Counted from the first letter of the stretch, positions 1-9,700 are shown. The stretch: DNA of 64,000 bases from Arthrobacter cupressi (GCF_900099975.1 NZ_FNEI01000011.1:89212-153211), one strand, 5' to 3'. Program-made: numbers and translations. Notes: a model not told the origin generated them from the letters alone.

Positions 1-576
1 GAAGATGATGTCCAGGTTGTCGCGGACCCACGGGACGCGGTCGCCCAGGAGATAGCCGAGCAACGTGACGCCGCCGCCCCACAGGAGCGCGCCGACCACG
101 TTGAAAAGGAAGAACTTGCGCTTGTCCATCTGCGCCACGCCGACGATTACGGGGACGAAGGTGCGGATGATGGGGACGAAGCGGGCCAGGATCAGGGCCT
201 TGCCGCCGTGCTTTTCGAAGAAGGCGTGCGCGCTTTCCACGTTCTCGCGCTTGAACAGGCGGGAATCGGGCTTGTTGAAGATCGCGGGGCCGGCCTTGGA
301 GCCGATGAAGTAGCCGGTCTGGTTGCCGATGATCGCGGACACGATGATCAGGGCGGCCAGGGCCCAGATGTTGAACTTGATGGTGTCCGTGGCCACGAGC
401 AGGCCAGCCGTGAAGAGCATGGAATCGCCCGGCAGGAAGAAGCCCACCAAAAGGCCGGTTTCGGCGAATACGATGCCGCAGACGAGCAGCACCACCCACG
501 GGGCCAGGGCAGGATCGGCCAGGAAAACCTGGGGGTTCAGCCAGTCGGGGAGGAACGAGGCCATATGCGGCTGCAC
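1..576 (-). CDS. DedA family membrane protein (C-terminus off the window)
   Basis: The gene reads leftwards and is cut by the left edge, leaving about 190 N-terminal residues. DedA proteins are inner-membrane proteins implicated in lipid flipping and membrane homeostasis. Counting from the ATG at 564, the family signatures are an acidic Glu in the first membrane helix (E35), a re-entrant FFLPGDS stretch near residues 42-48, and ARFVPIIRTFVPVIVG near 127-142, which carries the two conserved Arg and the Pro. The start is uncertain. A GGGAGG Shine-Dalgarno lies 10 nt before an in-frame GTG at 576 and 22 nt before the ATG at 564, so I prefer the GTG, which adds four residues. It is divergent from the exonuclease gene at 714. 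Family assignment is firm; the exact start is not. Confidence 0.9.
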   Translation of the reverse strand, partial: MQPHMASFLPDWLNPQVFLADPALAPWVVLLVCGIVFAETGLLVGFFLPGDSMLFTAGLLVATDTIKFNIWALAALIIVSAIIGNQTGYFIGSKAGPAIFNKPDSRLFKRENVESAHAFFEKHGGKALILARFVPIIRTFVPVIVGVAQMDKRKFFLFNVVGALLWGGGVTLLGYLLGDRVPWVRDNLDIIF

Positions 577-701
577 GGGGCCGGCGCCTCCCAAGGTGGA
601 TACGGCAAAGTCGCTTATCGCAGAAAGGGTCACCTTTCAAGGGTACGTGACTGGCAGGGGTCGGCGGCCTGCCGTGGCTCGGACGGCCCGTGCGCTCCCT
701 G

Positions 702-707
702 TACCCT
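702..707 (+). promoter_or_regulatory. Putative -10 hexamer for a leaderless transcript of the exonuclease gene
   Basis: TACCCT fits the actinobacterial TANNNT -10 consensus and ends exactly 6 nt before the GTG start at 714. No convincing -35 hexamer or Shine-Dalgarno is visible. Several other genes in this window show the same geometry. Confidence 0.45.
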
Positions 708-713
708 TGACAG

Positions 714-1751
714 GTGGCATTGGACTTTACGGCGATTGACTTCGAAACGGCCAACGGCTTCCGGGGATCACCGTGTTCGGTGGGGCTGAGCAAGGTCCGG
801 GGCGGCGTGGTGGTCGAGGAGGCATCCTGGCTGATGCGGCCGCCGGAGCACCATGACCACTTCGACTTCCACAACACCCGGATCCACGGGATCCGTGCCG
901 AGGACGTGGCGGGGGCACCGCGCTTCGGCGAACTGTTCCCGGAGATTGCCGGCTTCATCGGGGACGACATCCTGGCCGCCCACAACGCAGCCTTCGACCT
1001 CGGCGTGATCCGTTCCGGCCTTGAAGTGTCCGGCCTGCCGGGTCCTGCGTACGACTACGTCTGCACGGTGATGCTGTCCCGCCGCTGCTACTCCTTGGTC
1101 TCCAACTCCCTGCCCTACGCGGCCGAGGAGGCAGGGGTGCCCCTGGTCAACCACCACGACGCCTCGGAAGACGCCCGCGCCTGCGCCGGAATCCTCATCG
1201 ATATCGCCCGCCGTAACCAGGCCAACAGCATCGCGGAACTCTACCTGTCGCTCGGCCTGGCCATTCCCACGCAACAGGCCGTCCGGCCCGGGGACGCCCT
1301 GTCCAAGCAGAGCCTCGCCGCCATCGCGGCCCGGGGGAGCGCCGGAGTGCTGGGCGCCGGAACCCGCAGGACCGCCGCGCCAGGAGGGGCCGCCGTCGGA
1401 TCTTCCGCCCGGGGCTGGGCCGCCTGGCCCGAGGAGGGCCCCAACCCGGAGCCCAACCTGGCCGCCGAACCCGGCCATCCGTTGTTCGGGCAGACCGTAG
1501 TGTTCACCGGGGACCTGGCAATCGCCCGTCCCGAGGCCAAGCAGCGTGCCGCCGAGATGGGGGCGCGGCCCGAAAGCCGCGTGACCGGCCGGACAACTGT
1601 GCTCGTGGTGGGTGACGGCTTTGTGGCGGACGACCTTCGCAGCGGCAGGCTGACCGGCAAGGCCAAGCGCGTACTGGAACTGCACGGCCGGGGGCAGCAG
1701 ATTGAGGTGCTCTCCGAAGGGGAGTTCCTGCAGATGGTCGGCGGCGCCTGA
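714..1751 (+). CDS. DnaQ-like 3'-5' exonuclease fused to a C-terminal BRCT domain
   Basis: This 345-residue protein joins a DEDDh exonuclease domain to a BRCT domain. The exonuclease core has D9 and E11 in AIDFETA, D95 in AHNAAFDL, and H148 and D153 in NHHDASEDARA, which is a complete DEDDh active-site set. Residues about 185-250 are a low-complexity Ala/Gly/Pro linker. Residues about 255-345 form a BRCT-like domain starting with GQTVVFTGDL, as in NAD-dependent DNA ligase. A role in DNA repair or proofreading is inferred from this architecture; the polymerase epsilon-subunit annotation often given to such proteins is not proven here. The start is GTG. A TACCCT hexamer at 702-707 ends 6 nt before it, which fits a leaderless transcript. 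Confidence 0.88.
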   Translation: MALDFTAIDFETANGFRGSPCSVGLSKVRGGVVVEEASWLMRPPEHHDHFDFHNTRIHGIRAEDVAGAPRFGELFPEIAGFIGDDILAAHNAAFDLGVIRSGLEVSGLPGPAYDYVCTVMLSRRCYSLVSNSLPYAAEEAGVPLVNHHDASEDARACAGILIDIARRNQANSIAELYLSLGLAIPTQQAVRPGDALSKQSLAAIAARGSAGVLGAGTRRTAAPGGAAVGSSARGWAAWPEEGPNPEPNLAAEPGHPLFGQTVVFTGDLAIARPEAKQRAAEMGARPESRVTGRTTVLVVGDGFVADDLRSGRLTGKAKRVLELHGRGQQIEVLSEGEFLQMVGGA

Positions 1752-1820
1752 GCGCTGCCGCCGTTTCATACGGCGCAACAATGCTTCCCATGCCCGGACA
1801 GGCGTCCCTAGCCTTGAACC

Positions 1821-2345
1821 ATGTCCGAGCAGAGCACAGCCCAGCAAGGCTCCGGAACCATCCCTGGCCGAGGGATCTTCGCCTTCCCCAACCCCGTCAA
1901 CGAGTTTGCGGCGAGGATCACCGCCGCGCTCGTCGTGGTGGCGGCGGTGGCCACCCTCGCCACCGGCTTCGGACCCGGGCTGGTCCTGATCGCCGCCGGA
2001 TTCTGGCTCCGGGTGCTGTTCGGGCCGCGGATCTCACCGTTCGCCCTGCTGTCGGTCAAGGTCCTTGCGCCCCGGATCGGGCGCGCAAAGTTGGTGCCTG
2101 GCCCGCCCAAGCGCTTCGCCCAGGGCATCGGAGCCGGGCTGAGCACCGTTGCGGCAGCCTTGTACTTCCTTGGGTTCGCGCCGGCGGCCTGGGTCCTGCT
2201 GGGCGTACTGATTGTGGCGGCATCCTTGGAAGCGTTTGCCGGCTTCTGCCTTGGATGCGCGATCTTCGGCCTCCTGCAGCGCCGCGGCCTCATCCCCGAG
2301 TCCGTCTGCGAGGCCTGCAACAACATCGAGCTGCGCCGGCTCTGA
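1821..2345 (+). CDS. DUF4395 domain membrane protein with two CxxC motifs
   Basis: This is a 174-residue protein of the DUF4395 family, function unknown. It has about four hydrophobic segments (near residues 33-50, 52-68, 104-120 and 122-142). Two Cys pairs are visible: C143/C146 in FCLGC and C163/C166 in CEAC near the C-terminus. The FC.GC pattern is typical of this family, whose members often lie near rhodanese or thioredoxin-like genes, although none is adjacent here. The paired cysteines could suggest redox or metal chemistry, but that is inference. A TAGCCT hexamer at 1809-1814 sits 6 nt before the ATG, consistent with leaderless expression. It is convergent with the ADP-ribosylglycohydrolase gene, with only 6 bp between the stop codons. 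Confidence 0.82.
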   Translation: MSEQSTAQQGSGTIPGRGIFAFPNPVNEFAARITAALVVVAAVATLATGFGPGLVLIAAGFWLRVLFGPRISPFALLSVKVLAPRIGRAKLVPGPPKRFAQGIGAGLSTVAAALYFLGFAPAAWVLLGVLIVAASLEAFAGFCLGCAIFGLLQRRGLIPESVCEACNNIELRRL

Positions 2346-2351
2346 CGCGGA

Positions 2352-3440
2352 CTAGCCCAGCGTGACGGCGATCAGCCGCTCGCCCATGCCGCGGATCAGT
2401 TCCGGCGCTTCCAGCTCGGCGAGCCAGTCTGCGGGAAGGGCTTCCTCGCCATAGCGGGCGCCCAGGATGTTCCCGGCGATGGACGCCGTGGAATCGCTGT
2501 CCCCGCTGTGGTTGAGCGCCAGGGCCACGGCTTTGCGGAAGTGCGCGGCGGGATCCTGCCCGCCGGCGTCCGTTGCCAGGACCGCATAGAGCCCGACGGC
2601 GAGGGCCTCCTCGGCGACCCAGCCCTCACCCAGTTGCCCCACCAGTTCCTCCGGGCTGAGTGCGGCGCCCGCCGGCAGTTCCCGCGCTGTGAGTTCCAGC
2701 GCACGGCGCAGCCGCTTTACCAGGTCGGGGTCGGCGTCGGGCAGGTTCTCTACCACCTCCAGGGCATGCTGCGCGGCGTCCCGGACCTCCGCGCCGGCCA
2801 TGATCCGGTGGATCAGCACGCTGAAGGCGGCCGCGCTTTGCCGCGCCGAGGGATGCCCGTGCGTCAGTGAGGCGGCGCCGGCGCTGAGCTTGTAGACGGC
2901 GGCCTCCCCGATGTGCGGGATGAGCCCGAACGGTGCCGAACGCATCACCGTGCCGCAGCCCTTCGAGTCGGGATTGACCGGCCGCGCCACGGTGCCCATC
3001 TCACCGCCGGACAGTCCGCTAAGGCAGGCATTGCCCGGGGAGCGCCGGTGCCGCAGGACTTCATGGCCGTCGATCCAGCGGGGCTGGGGGACAGGGGCGG
3101 AGGACGGGGTCTCCACGCCCTGGGTGGCGAGCCAACGGAGGTAGGCCAGCCAGAGGCAGGCGGTCTCATCGGCGGCCACGCCGTCGTTGGCCCATTCGAG
3201 CGCCTCCAGCAACCCGTCGACCGTGTACAAGGTCATCTGGGTGTCGTCCGAAAAGTGGCTGCCGCCGTCGAGCTGTCCGAAGGAGGTGAGCCCCTCGGCA
3301 CCGAAACGGGCGCGGATGGTGTCGATCGGATCGAATTCCACGGCGTAGCCGAGGGAGTCGCCCAGGGCGCCGCCAAGCAGGCAGCCCAGGATCCGGGACT
3401 GCGGGGTGGGCGCGGAGGAAGTCACAGGGGGAACGCTCAT
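2352..3440 (-). CDS. ADP-ribosylglycohydrolase family protein
   Basis: This 362-residue protein is a member of the ADP-ribosylglycohydrolase (DraG/ARH) superfamily, which removes ADP-ribose from proteins or small molecules using a binuclear Mg centre. The metal-binding motifs are present: GGALGDSLG near residues 24-31, SDDTQM at 64-69, and GDSDST at 313-318. The substrate cannot be told from sequence, and no partner ADP-ribosyltransferase is visible nearby. The ATG at 3440 was chosen over a 54-nt longer reading frame because the domain begins right after it and a TAGATT hexamer (3453-3448) lies 7 nt upstream, fitting a leaderless start. It is divergent from the DUF202 pair. Confidence 0.9.
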   Translation of the reverse strand: MSVPPVTSSAPTPQSRILGCLLGGALGDSLGYAVEFDPIDTIRARFGAEGLTSFGQLDGGSHFSDDTQMTLYTVDGLLEALEWANDGVAADETACLWLAYLRWLATQGVETPSSAPVPQPRWIDGHEVLRHRRSPGNACLSGLSGGEMGTVARPVNPDSKGCGTVMRSAPFGLIPHIGEAAVYKLSAGAASLTHGHPSARQSAAAFSVLIHRIMAGAEVRDAAQHALEVVENLPDADPDLVKRLRRALELTARELPAGAALSPEELVGQLGEGWVAEEALAVGLYAVLATDAGGQDPAAHFRKAVALALNHSGDSDSTASIAGNILGARYGEEALPADWLAELEAPELIRGMGERLIAVTLG

Positions 3441-3514
3441 GCCTGTAAATCTACCGTGGCGCACGGTGCCGGGACCGCGCTGGTACGGTGGCACACGGGA
3501 AGAGGAGGACGCAG

Positions 3515-3871
3515 ATGCGTGAACCCGAGTGGCGCAAAACCGGCAAAACCCCGGACTACCGTTTTTCGCTGGCGAATGAACGGACCTTCCTCGCCTGGAT
3601 CAGGACGTCCCTGGCACTGCTCGCCGGCGCCGTTGCGATCGACCAGCTTGCCCCGAACATTGCCCCGCACACCGTACGCATCGTCCTGTGCCTCATGCTT
3701 GCCCTGGTGGGCGCGGGGCTGGCCGTCATGGCCTACCGCCGCTGGGGCCTCATGGAGGCAGCCATGCGCCAGGACCAGGCGCTGCCCTTTTCCCGCCTGC
3801 TGCTGGCCATGACGATCGTGGTGGCGGTGGCGGCTTTCGTTTTTGCAGTGCTGATCCTGGTGGCCAGGTGA
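3515..3871 (+). CDS. DUF202 family small membrane protein
   Basis: This is a 118-residue protein of the DUF202/YidH type with three predicted membrane helices (near residues 34-50, 55-73 and 93-115). The family signature NERTFLAWIRTSLAL lies at residues 21-35, before the first helix. Function is unknown. The ATG at 3515 is preceded by a strong GAGGAGG Shine-Dalgarno 6 nt away, which decides against the upstream in-frame start. Its stop overlaps the start of a second DUF202-like gene by 4 nt, so the two are probably co-translated. Paired DUF202 genes are common in actinobacteria. Confidence 0.87.
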   Translation: MREPEWRKTGKTPDYRFSLANERTFLAWIRTSLALLAGAVAIDQLAPNIAPHTVRIVLCLMLALVGAGLAVMAYRRWGLMEAAMRQDQALPFSRLLLAMTIVVAVAAFVFAVLILVAR

Positions 3872-4248
3872 GCCCCGCCGTCCGGGACCCCGGGCTGCAG
3901 GCAGAGCGCACCACCTTGTCGTGGCGCCGCACCCTGCTCACGCTGCTGGTGGCGGACCTGTTCGTCTGGCGCAGTTGGCTCTCTGCTGCAGCCGGCGACG
4001 GCGGCACTCCAGGAGCGTTCTACCAGGGACTCTGCGCGGCCGCCGCAGCCGCGGCGACCATCGTGCTGGGGTGTGTCGTCTGGGCAAGGTCGAACCAGTT
4101 GCGCGGCGCGGGCCGGTTGCGCGGCCAGGCCAACAGCCTCGCTCCCGCGGGTGCCGCCGCGCCGTCCGCGGCAATGATGCGGCTGTGCACGCTGGCTGTA
4201 CTGGTCCTGGGAGCCGCCGCGCTCGCGGCCGTGGCGCTGGGGCACTAA
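3868..4248 (+). CDS. Second DUF202-like membrane protein, translationally coupled
   Basis: This 126-residue protein starts at a GTG that overlaps the TGA of the preceding DUF202 gene (GTGA, 4 nt). It carries a shortened form of the same signature (QAERTTLSWRRTLLTLL near residues 11-27) and about three hydrophobic segments. The arrangement suggests that the two proteins form a heteromeric pair, but this is inference from the overlap. Function is unknown. Confidence 0.82.
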   Translation: MSPAVRDPGLQAERTTLSWRRTLLTLLVADLFVWRSWLSAAAGDGGTPGAFYQGLCAAAAAAATIVLGCVVWARSNQLRGAGRLRGQANSLAPAGAAAPSAAMMRLCTLAVLVLGAAALAAVALGH

Positions 4249-4441
4249 CGCTCCTCCCAACTTCGCACGCTCAGTTCGGGGCCCGGTGTCCTCTGTTAGC
4301 ATTCAGGAACTGTCCAGAATCGGCTGGCAGGATGCAGGAGGCGAATGGCCTCTCCCTGTTCCGCGCTTGCCCCTGAATGGACCCGTGTCCGGGGGATGCC
4401 ACCCGACAGGACACCCCCCCTACGCGAAGGACTTCCCAGAA

Positions 4442-5398
4442 ATGACCTCAGTTGTGTCCGCTTCCCGCTCCGGCAGCACCCGCCTGCTTGCCCGGGCAGC
4501 CGCAGAGGCCCTGGGAACCCTGTTCCTCGTGGTGATTGCGCTCGGGGTTCCGTTGTTTGCCGTACCGCAGTTGAACCCGCTTCCGGATTCCTTGGCCGCC
4601 GGCCTGGCCGTCACGGCTGCGATGCTTGCCTTCGGGGCCGTGTCCGGCGGGCACTTCAACCCGGCCATCACCGTGGGTACCATGATCGCCGGCAGGACGC
4701 GCTTCGCTGACGGACTGGCCTACCTTGCGGCGCAGCTGATCGGCGGCATCCTGGGCGCCTTTGTCCTTTTCGCGGTTGTCCTGAGCCTTTCGAATATCAG
4801 CGACAGCCGGGCCGCGTTCGACACCGTGGCCTCGGGCTTCGGCGAGCATTCGGTGATCAAGGTCCAGTTGGCCGGCGCCCTGCTGGTCGAGGTGCTCGGT
4901 GCCGCGCTGCTGGTGGCCATCTACCTCGGGGCCAGCCTGGGACGGAAAAGCGCCGCGCTGTCCGCTCCGCTTGCCGTCGGGCTGACCGTGGCCGTACTCC
5001 TCCAGCTTGGCCAGTCGATGGGTAACCTCGCGTTCAACCCCGCCCGCGCTACGGCCGCTGCGCTCTTCTCCACCGGCTGGGCTGCCGGCGGACTTTGGCT
5101 GTTCTGGGTGGCCCCGCTGATGGGCGCTGCCATTGCGGGCCTGGTGTTCCGCGGCTTCGGCCTCCTCCCGGCCCCGGAAACAGCAGCCGGCGAAGCCGTT
5201 CCTGACGAGGCGGCTTCTGACGATGACGCGCTTGACGGGGGCGCTCCCGAGGGGGACGACAATGAAGACGGCCCCAACGGGGGAGCAGAGCCCGACGGCG
5301 GCGACGCCCCGGCGGAAACCGCCCGGCGGGACACTGCCGCGCGGGACGCTGCCCAGCGGGATGAGGCCCGCGACTTCTTCGACGGCAATCGGGACTGA
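4442..5398 (+). CDS. MIP/aquaporin family channel with a long acidic C-terminal tail
   Basis: This 318-residue channel protein has both Asn-Pro-Ala boxes of the major intrinsic protein family: NPA at 73-75 (HFNPAIT) and NPA at 199-201 followed by R202, the usual selectivity-filter Arg. Six membrane helices occupy about residues 20-245. The absence of the Asp that follows the second box in many glycerol facilitators (here NPARA) favours a water-selective, AqpZ-like channel. Residues about 250-318 are an unusual cytoplasmic tail rich in Asp, Glu and Gly that ends in an Arg/Asp/Ala-rich stretch. The start was chosen by GAAGGA 9 nt upstream of the ATG at 4442; the reading frame is open further upstream but has no domain content there. 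Confidence 0.9.
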   Translation: MTSVVSASRSGSTRLLARAAAEALGTLFLVVIALGVPLFAVPQLNPLPDSLAAGLAVTAAMLAFGAVSGGHFNPAITVGTMIAGRTRFADGLAYLAAQLIGGILGAFVLFAVVLSLSNISDSRAAFDTVASGFGEHSVIKVQLAGALLVEVLGAALLVAIYLGASLGRKSAALSAPLAVGLTVAVLLQLGQSMGNLAFNPARATAAALFSTGWAAGGLWLFWVAPLMGAAIAGLVFRGFGLLPAPETAAGEAVPDEAASDDDALDGGAPEGDDNEDGPNGGAEPDGGDAPAETARRDTAARDAAQRDEARDFFDGNRD

Positions 5399-5501
5399 AC
5401 AGGACATACGAGGGGCGGCCTTTCCGGGGGGAGTACCCCGGTTCCGCCGTGTCGGCGGGCCGCTGGCCAATAATGTCGGTGCCGCCACCTAGCTTGGAAA
5501 C

Positions 5502-6755
5502 ATGAGGCTTCTTCACACATCGGACTGGCATCTGGGCCGCTCCTTCCACGGTGTCGGCATGCTGGACGCCCAGCGCGCGTTCATTGCCCAACTGGTGGAC
5601 TTCGTCCGTGAGCAGTCCGTGGACGTGGTGCTGATCGCCGGAGACGTCTACGACCGCGCCTTGCCCGGCCTGGACGTCGTCAAGCTGCTGGACGAAGCCC
5701 TGGTGGGCATCACCGGAGCCGGTGCGCAGGTTGTCCTTACCAGCGGAAACCACGACTCCGCCATCCGCCTTGGTTTCGCCTCACGGCTGCTGGAACGCGG
5801 GGGAGTCCACTTGCGCACCCGGGTCGAGGAGCTTGACTCCCCGGTGCTGTTTTCCTTGGGCGAAGAGGGTCCGCGGGTGGTCGGCGCCGCGGAAGACCCC
5901 GGTGGCCACGCTGGACGGGATCACTCAGGGCCCGATCATCCAGGACCGGATCATCCTGGAGCGTTGCTCGCCGTCTACGGGATTCCTTACCTTGAACCGC
6001 GGCTCGTGGCAGGAAAACTCAAGGCCGCCGCCCACCATTTCGACGTCACCCGGGCGGCCGTGGAACGCATCCGGGCGGACCTCGCGGCACGGCGCGGTGC
6101 CACGTCCGTGCATGCGGTGGTCCTCGCCCACACCTTCGCAAGCGGCGGGATCACCTCGGACAGCGAACGCGAGTTGAGTATCGGCGGGCTTGGCGCCGTC
6201 CCCTTGGACCTGTTCGAAGGTTTTGCCTACACGGCACTGGGCCATCTCCACGGCCGGCAGGAACTTGCGCCGAATGTTCGCTACTCCGGCTCGCCGCTGG
6301 CGTACTCCTTTTCCGAATCAAAACACCGGAAGGGCGCTTGGCTTCTTGACGTCGGCCCGGACGGACTTGCGGGCGTCACCGAGGTCCTGTGGCAGGCCCC
6401 GCGTGAACTCGCCGTCCTGCGCGGCCGGCTGGCCGAACTCCTGGAATCACCGGAGCTGTCCTGGGCCGAATCTGCCTACTGCCAAGTCACCCTGACCGAT
6501 CCCGTACGCCCGCCCCAGGCCATGGAACAACTTCGCACCCGCTTTCCGGACACCCTGGTTCTTGGCTTCGAACCCGAGGGCGGCGCGGAAAAGGGCAAGA
6601 TCAGCTACAGCAGCCGAGTGGCCGGGGCGCAGGACGACCTCGGGGTGTGCTGCGGCTTCCTGGACCATGTCCGCGGGCGCGCGGCAGGCGACCAGGAGAC
6701 GGCGGCGCTCCGGGAAGCACTGGAAGCGGTCCGCCTGGAAGGAGCAGAGCTGTGA
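5502..6755 (+). CDS. sbcD: Exonuclease SbcD, nuclease subunit of SbcCD
   Basis: This 417-residue Mre11-like metallophosphoesterase forms, with SbcC, the SbcCD complex that cleaves DNA hairpins and processes broken ends. Metal-binding motifs are in order: TSDWHLGR (D8, H10), IAGDVYDR (D48), SGNHDS (N83, H84), then AHTFAS and ALGHLHG further on. Between the nuclease motifs lies a short insert with three tandem 5-residue units, DHSGP-DHPGP-DHPGA, encoded by three 15-bp repeats at 5919-5963. A TAGCTT hexamer at 5490-5495 lies 6 nt before the ATG, consistent with leaderless transcription. It overlaps sbcC by 4 nt. Confidence 0.95.
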   Translation: MRLLHTSDWHLGRSFHGVGMLDAQRAFIAQLVDFVREQSVDVVLIAGDVYDRALPGLDVVKLLDEALVGITGAGAQVVLTSGNHDSAIRLGFASRLLERGGVHLRTRVEELDSPVLFSLGEEGPRVVGAAEDPGGHAGRDHSGPDHPGPDHPGALLAVYGIPYLEPRLVAGKLKAAAHHFDVTRAAVERIRADLAARRGATSVHAVVLAHTFASGGITSDSERELSIGGLGAVPLDLFEGFAYTALGHLHGRQELAPNVRYSGSPLAYSFSESKHRKGAWLLDVGPDGLAGVTEVLWQAPRELAVLRGRLAELLESPELSWAESAYCQVTLTDPVRPPQAMEQLRTRFPDTLVLGFEPEGGAEKGKISYSSRVAGAQDDLGVCCGFLDHVRGRAAGDQETAALREALEAVRLEGAEL

Positions 6756-9700
6756 GGATCCACCGCCTGGAAATCGAAGCCTTCGGGCCGTTTGCCGACG
6801 TCCAGACCATCGATTTCGACCAACTCGGCGCCCAGGGCCTGTTCCTGCTGAACGGTGCCACCGGTGCCGGCAAAACCAGTGTGCTGGACGCCATCTGCTT
6901 TGCGCTCTACGGCTCGGTGCCCGGGGCACGCCAGGACGGCAAGAGGTTGCGTAGTGACCACGCGGGTCCCGCAGCCGAGCCGCGCGTGGTCTGCGAATTC
7001 TCCGCCCGCGGACGGCGCTTCGAAGTCACGCGCTCTCCGGCCTGGGACCGCCCCAGTGCCCGCGGACGCAAAGGCTTCACCACCCAGCAGGCCAAGACCC
7101 TGCTCCGTGAATATACGGGCGGTTCGTGGGAAGAGAAGTCTTCCCGCAACGACGAAGCCGGCGCCGAAATCACCGAACTGCTGGGCATGGACCGTGAACA
7201 GTTCACCAGGGTGGTCATGCTTCCCCAAGGGGACTTCGCCGCGTTCCTGCGCTCCAAGGCAGCCGACCGCCTGGCCTTGCTACAGAAGCTGTTCGGGACA
7301 GCCCGGTTCGAAGCGCTCGAACAGCAACTCGGCCGTCAGGCACAGGATGCCCGCGCCGTCGTTGAAACGGAGGAGAACGGCCTGCGGTTGCTGATGCAGC
7401 GCGCGGAAGCGGAGTTCGCCGAGCTCGGAGCAGAGGCGGGAGCGGCTGCGCCGGAAACAGCGGACGGCGGTCAGCCCGGGCCTGCGCCCGAGCACCGGCT
7501 CTCTGATATGGAAGACGCCGCATGCGCCGAATTGGCAAGGCGCCGCCACGCAGCGGAAGCGGCGGAGGCCGGGAGGCTGCAGCTCGCGGACAGGCTCCAG
7601 GCCGCACAGGAACGCAGCCGGCGGCACGCCAGATTCCGGGCCGCCGTCCTGCGCCGGGACGCACTCGCCGCGGACGCGGAGTCCAACCAGGAATCCAGGG
7701 AGAAGCTTGGCCGCCATGCGAAGGCCGCTGTGCTGGGCGGGCAACTGGACGGGATGGACAGGGCTAACGCTGCGCGTTCGGCCGCGACCGCGAAGTTGGC
7801 AGCCGCCCGGGAACGGCTTCAGGAAGCCGCCGCGGACAGTGGCGATCCCGCTGCGGCACTGGCGGAGGTTCAGGAGAAACTGGCTGTCCTGGACGCCCGG
7901 ATCCCCGACGAACACCGGCTGCAGGACCTCGCCGCACGTCTCGCCGCACTTGGCACCGAACGGTCGCGGCGGGAGGCCGCCGTCGCGCTCCGGACCGCGG
8001 AACTGTCGGCCTTCCGCGAGGAAGCAGAGGGACTTGCCGCGCGGATCGCCCCGTTGGAAGGCAGGGCCGCGAGCCTCGAGCGGTGCGAGCAGGAGGCGGC
8101 CGCCGCGGCGGTTCTTGTGGAGACCATCGAAAGGTACGCCGGCGCCTTGCAGCAGGTCGCGTCCGCGGCAGAGCGGCACAGCGCCGCGCGGCACGACTCC
8201 CTGGAACTGCGCCAGCGTTGGCTCGACCTGCGCGAACTGCGTCTGCGGAATGCTGCGGCCGAGTTGGCGGACAAGCTGCAAGAGGGCGAGTCCTGCCCTG
8301 TCTGCGGCAGCTGCGAGCACCCGCAGCCGGCCCAGGCTGTCCTCTCCGGGCCCGCCCTGGCGGACGAAGAAAAAGCGGCCCACGAACTCTTCGAAACGAG
8401 CGATGCCACGGTGCGCCGCCTGGCGGGCGAACATGCCGCGGCGGAGCAGGAAGCGGCCGTGCTCGCGGCGCAAGGAGGAGACAGCGATCCGGAGGAGGTT
8501 GCGGACAGGCTCGCCGCAGCTGAGCAGTCCCTGGCCGGGGCGCGCGCGGCGGCGTCGGAACTCGCCGGGGTCAGGGCTGCGATTGAACGCCTCGGCACCG
8601 CGATCGCTGGAGCCGAGCAGGAACTCGCGCGCGCCGCCACTGAGGCGGCCCAGGCGGAGTCCACCGCCGCTGCGCTGGGCGAACAGCACGCTGACCTGGA
8701 AACCACCCTTGCTGCACTGCGCGGCGGATTCGCCAGCCTGCGCGCCCGCATGGCAGATCTTGCCGAAGAGCAGTCGCTCCTCCAGGGAGTCGTTTCCGCC
8801 CGACAGCAGCTGGACCGGGCCGAGGAAGCATGCGCCGACGCCGGGGAGGCACTCGCGCAGGCCCTGCCAGCGGCAGGCTTCGCATCGGCGGAGGCGGCCC
8901 GCCGTGAACTCCTGGACGACGCCGAAGCCGCACGGCTTGATCGGCAGGTCCGGGAAGCAGACGAGGAAAGCGCACGGGTCGCGGAGCTCTTCGAATCGGA
9001 AGACCTCGTGCTGGCGGCCAAGGAAGCACAGGTGGGCGAATTCCCGCTGGGCGAAGAGGACCTCGCGGAGCTGGTCCGGGAGGCCGGCCGCAGCACGGAG
9101 TTCGCCCGCAGCCTCGACCTTGCCGCGGGCTTGGCCGCACGCACCGTGGATTCGCTGGCGTCGATCCGTTCCCGTTACGCGGCCGCCGCCGAGGCCGTCC
9201 ACCTGCCCCGCGAGCGTGCCAGGATGCTCACCGCGTTGGCGGACACCGCCCGCGGGGCGGGGGATAACAGCTACAAGATGAGCCTCAACAGCTATGTGCT
9301 GGCCGCGCGGCTTGAGCAGGTCGCCGACGCCGCGTCAGAGCGCCTTGTCGCCATGAGCGACGGCCGCTACACGCTTCGCCACACCGACGCCCGGGCCGCC
9401 CGCGGGCAGAAATCCGGCCTCGGCCTGGAAGTCGTCGACGAGTGGACCGGCCAGCACCGGGACACCGCCACCCTTTCCGGCGGCGAATCCTTCATGGCGT
9501 CCCTCTCCCTCGCCCTCGGGCTGGCGGACGTCGTGCAGCAGGAGGCAGGCGGGGTGGACATCGAAACCCTCTTCGTTGACGAGGGATTCGGCAGCCTGGA
9601 CGAACAGGCCCTGGAACAGGTCATGGATGCCCTGGAAGGATTGCGCGACGGCGGCCGTGTGGTCGGCCTGGTCAGCCACGTGGCGGAAATGAAACAGCGC

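Noticed and set aside
707..712. TTGACA as a -35 box
   Set aside because: It overlaps the nucleotides just before the exonuclease GTG start, so it cannot act as -35 for that gene. The TACCCT hexamer before it explains the start better.
5424..5441. CCGGGG-N6-CCCCGG hairpin as terminator after the aquaporin gene
   Set aside because: The stem is only 6 bp with no U-tract in very GC-rich sequence, so it is not distinguishable from chance.
7280..9202. A 640-codon antisense open frame inside sbcC
   Set aside because: It lies entirely opposite sbcC, which has complete motifs. It has no recognisable domain and arises from GC-rich third positions. The same holds for long frames opposite nadAB (18732-20570), ilvB, metG and the FtsX genes.
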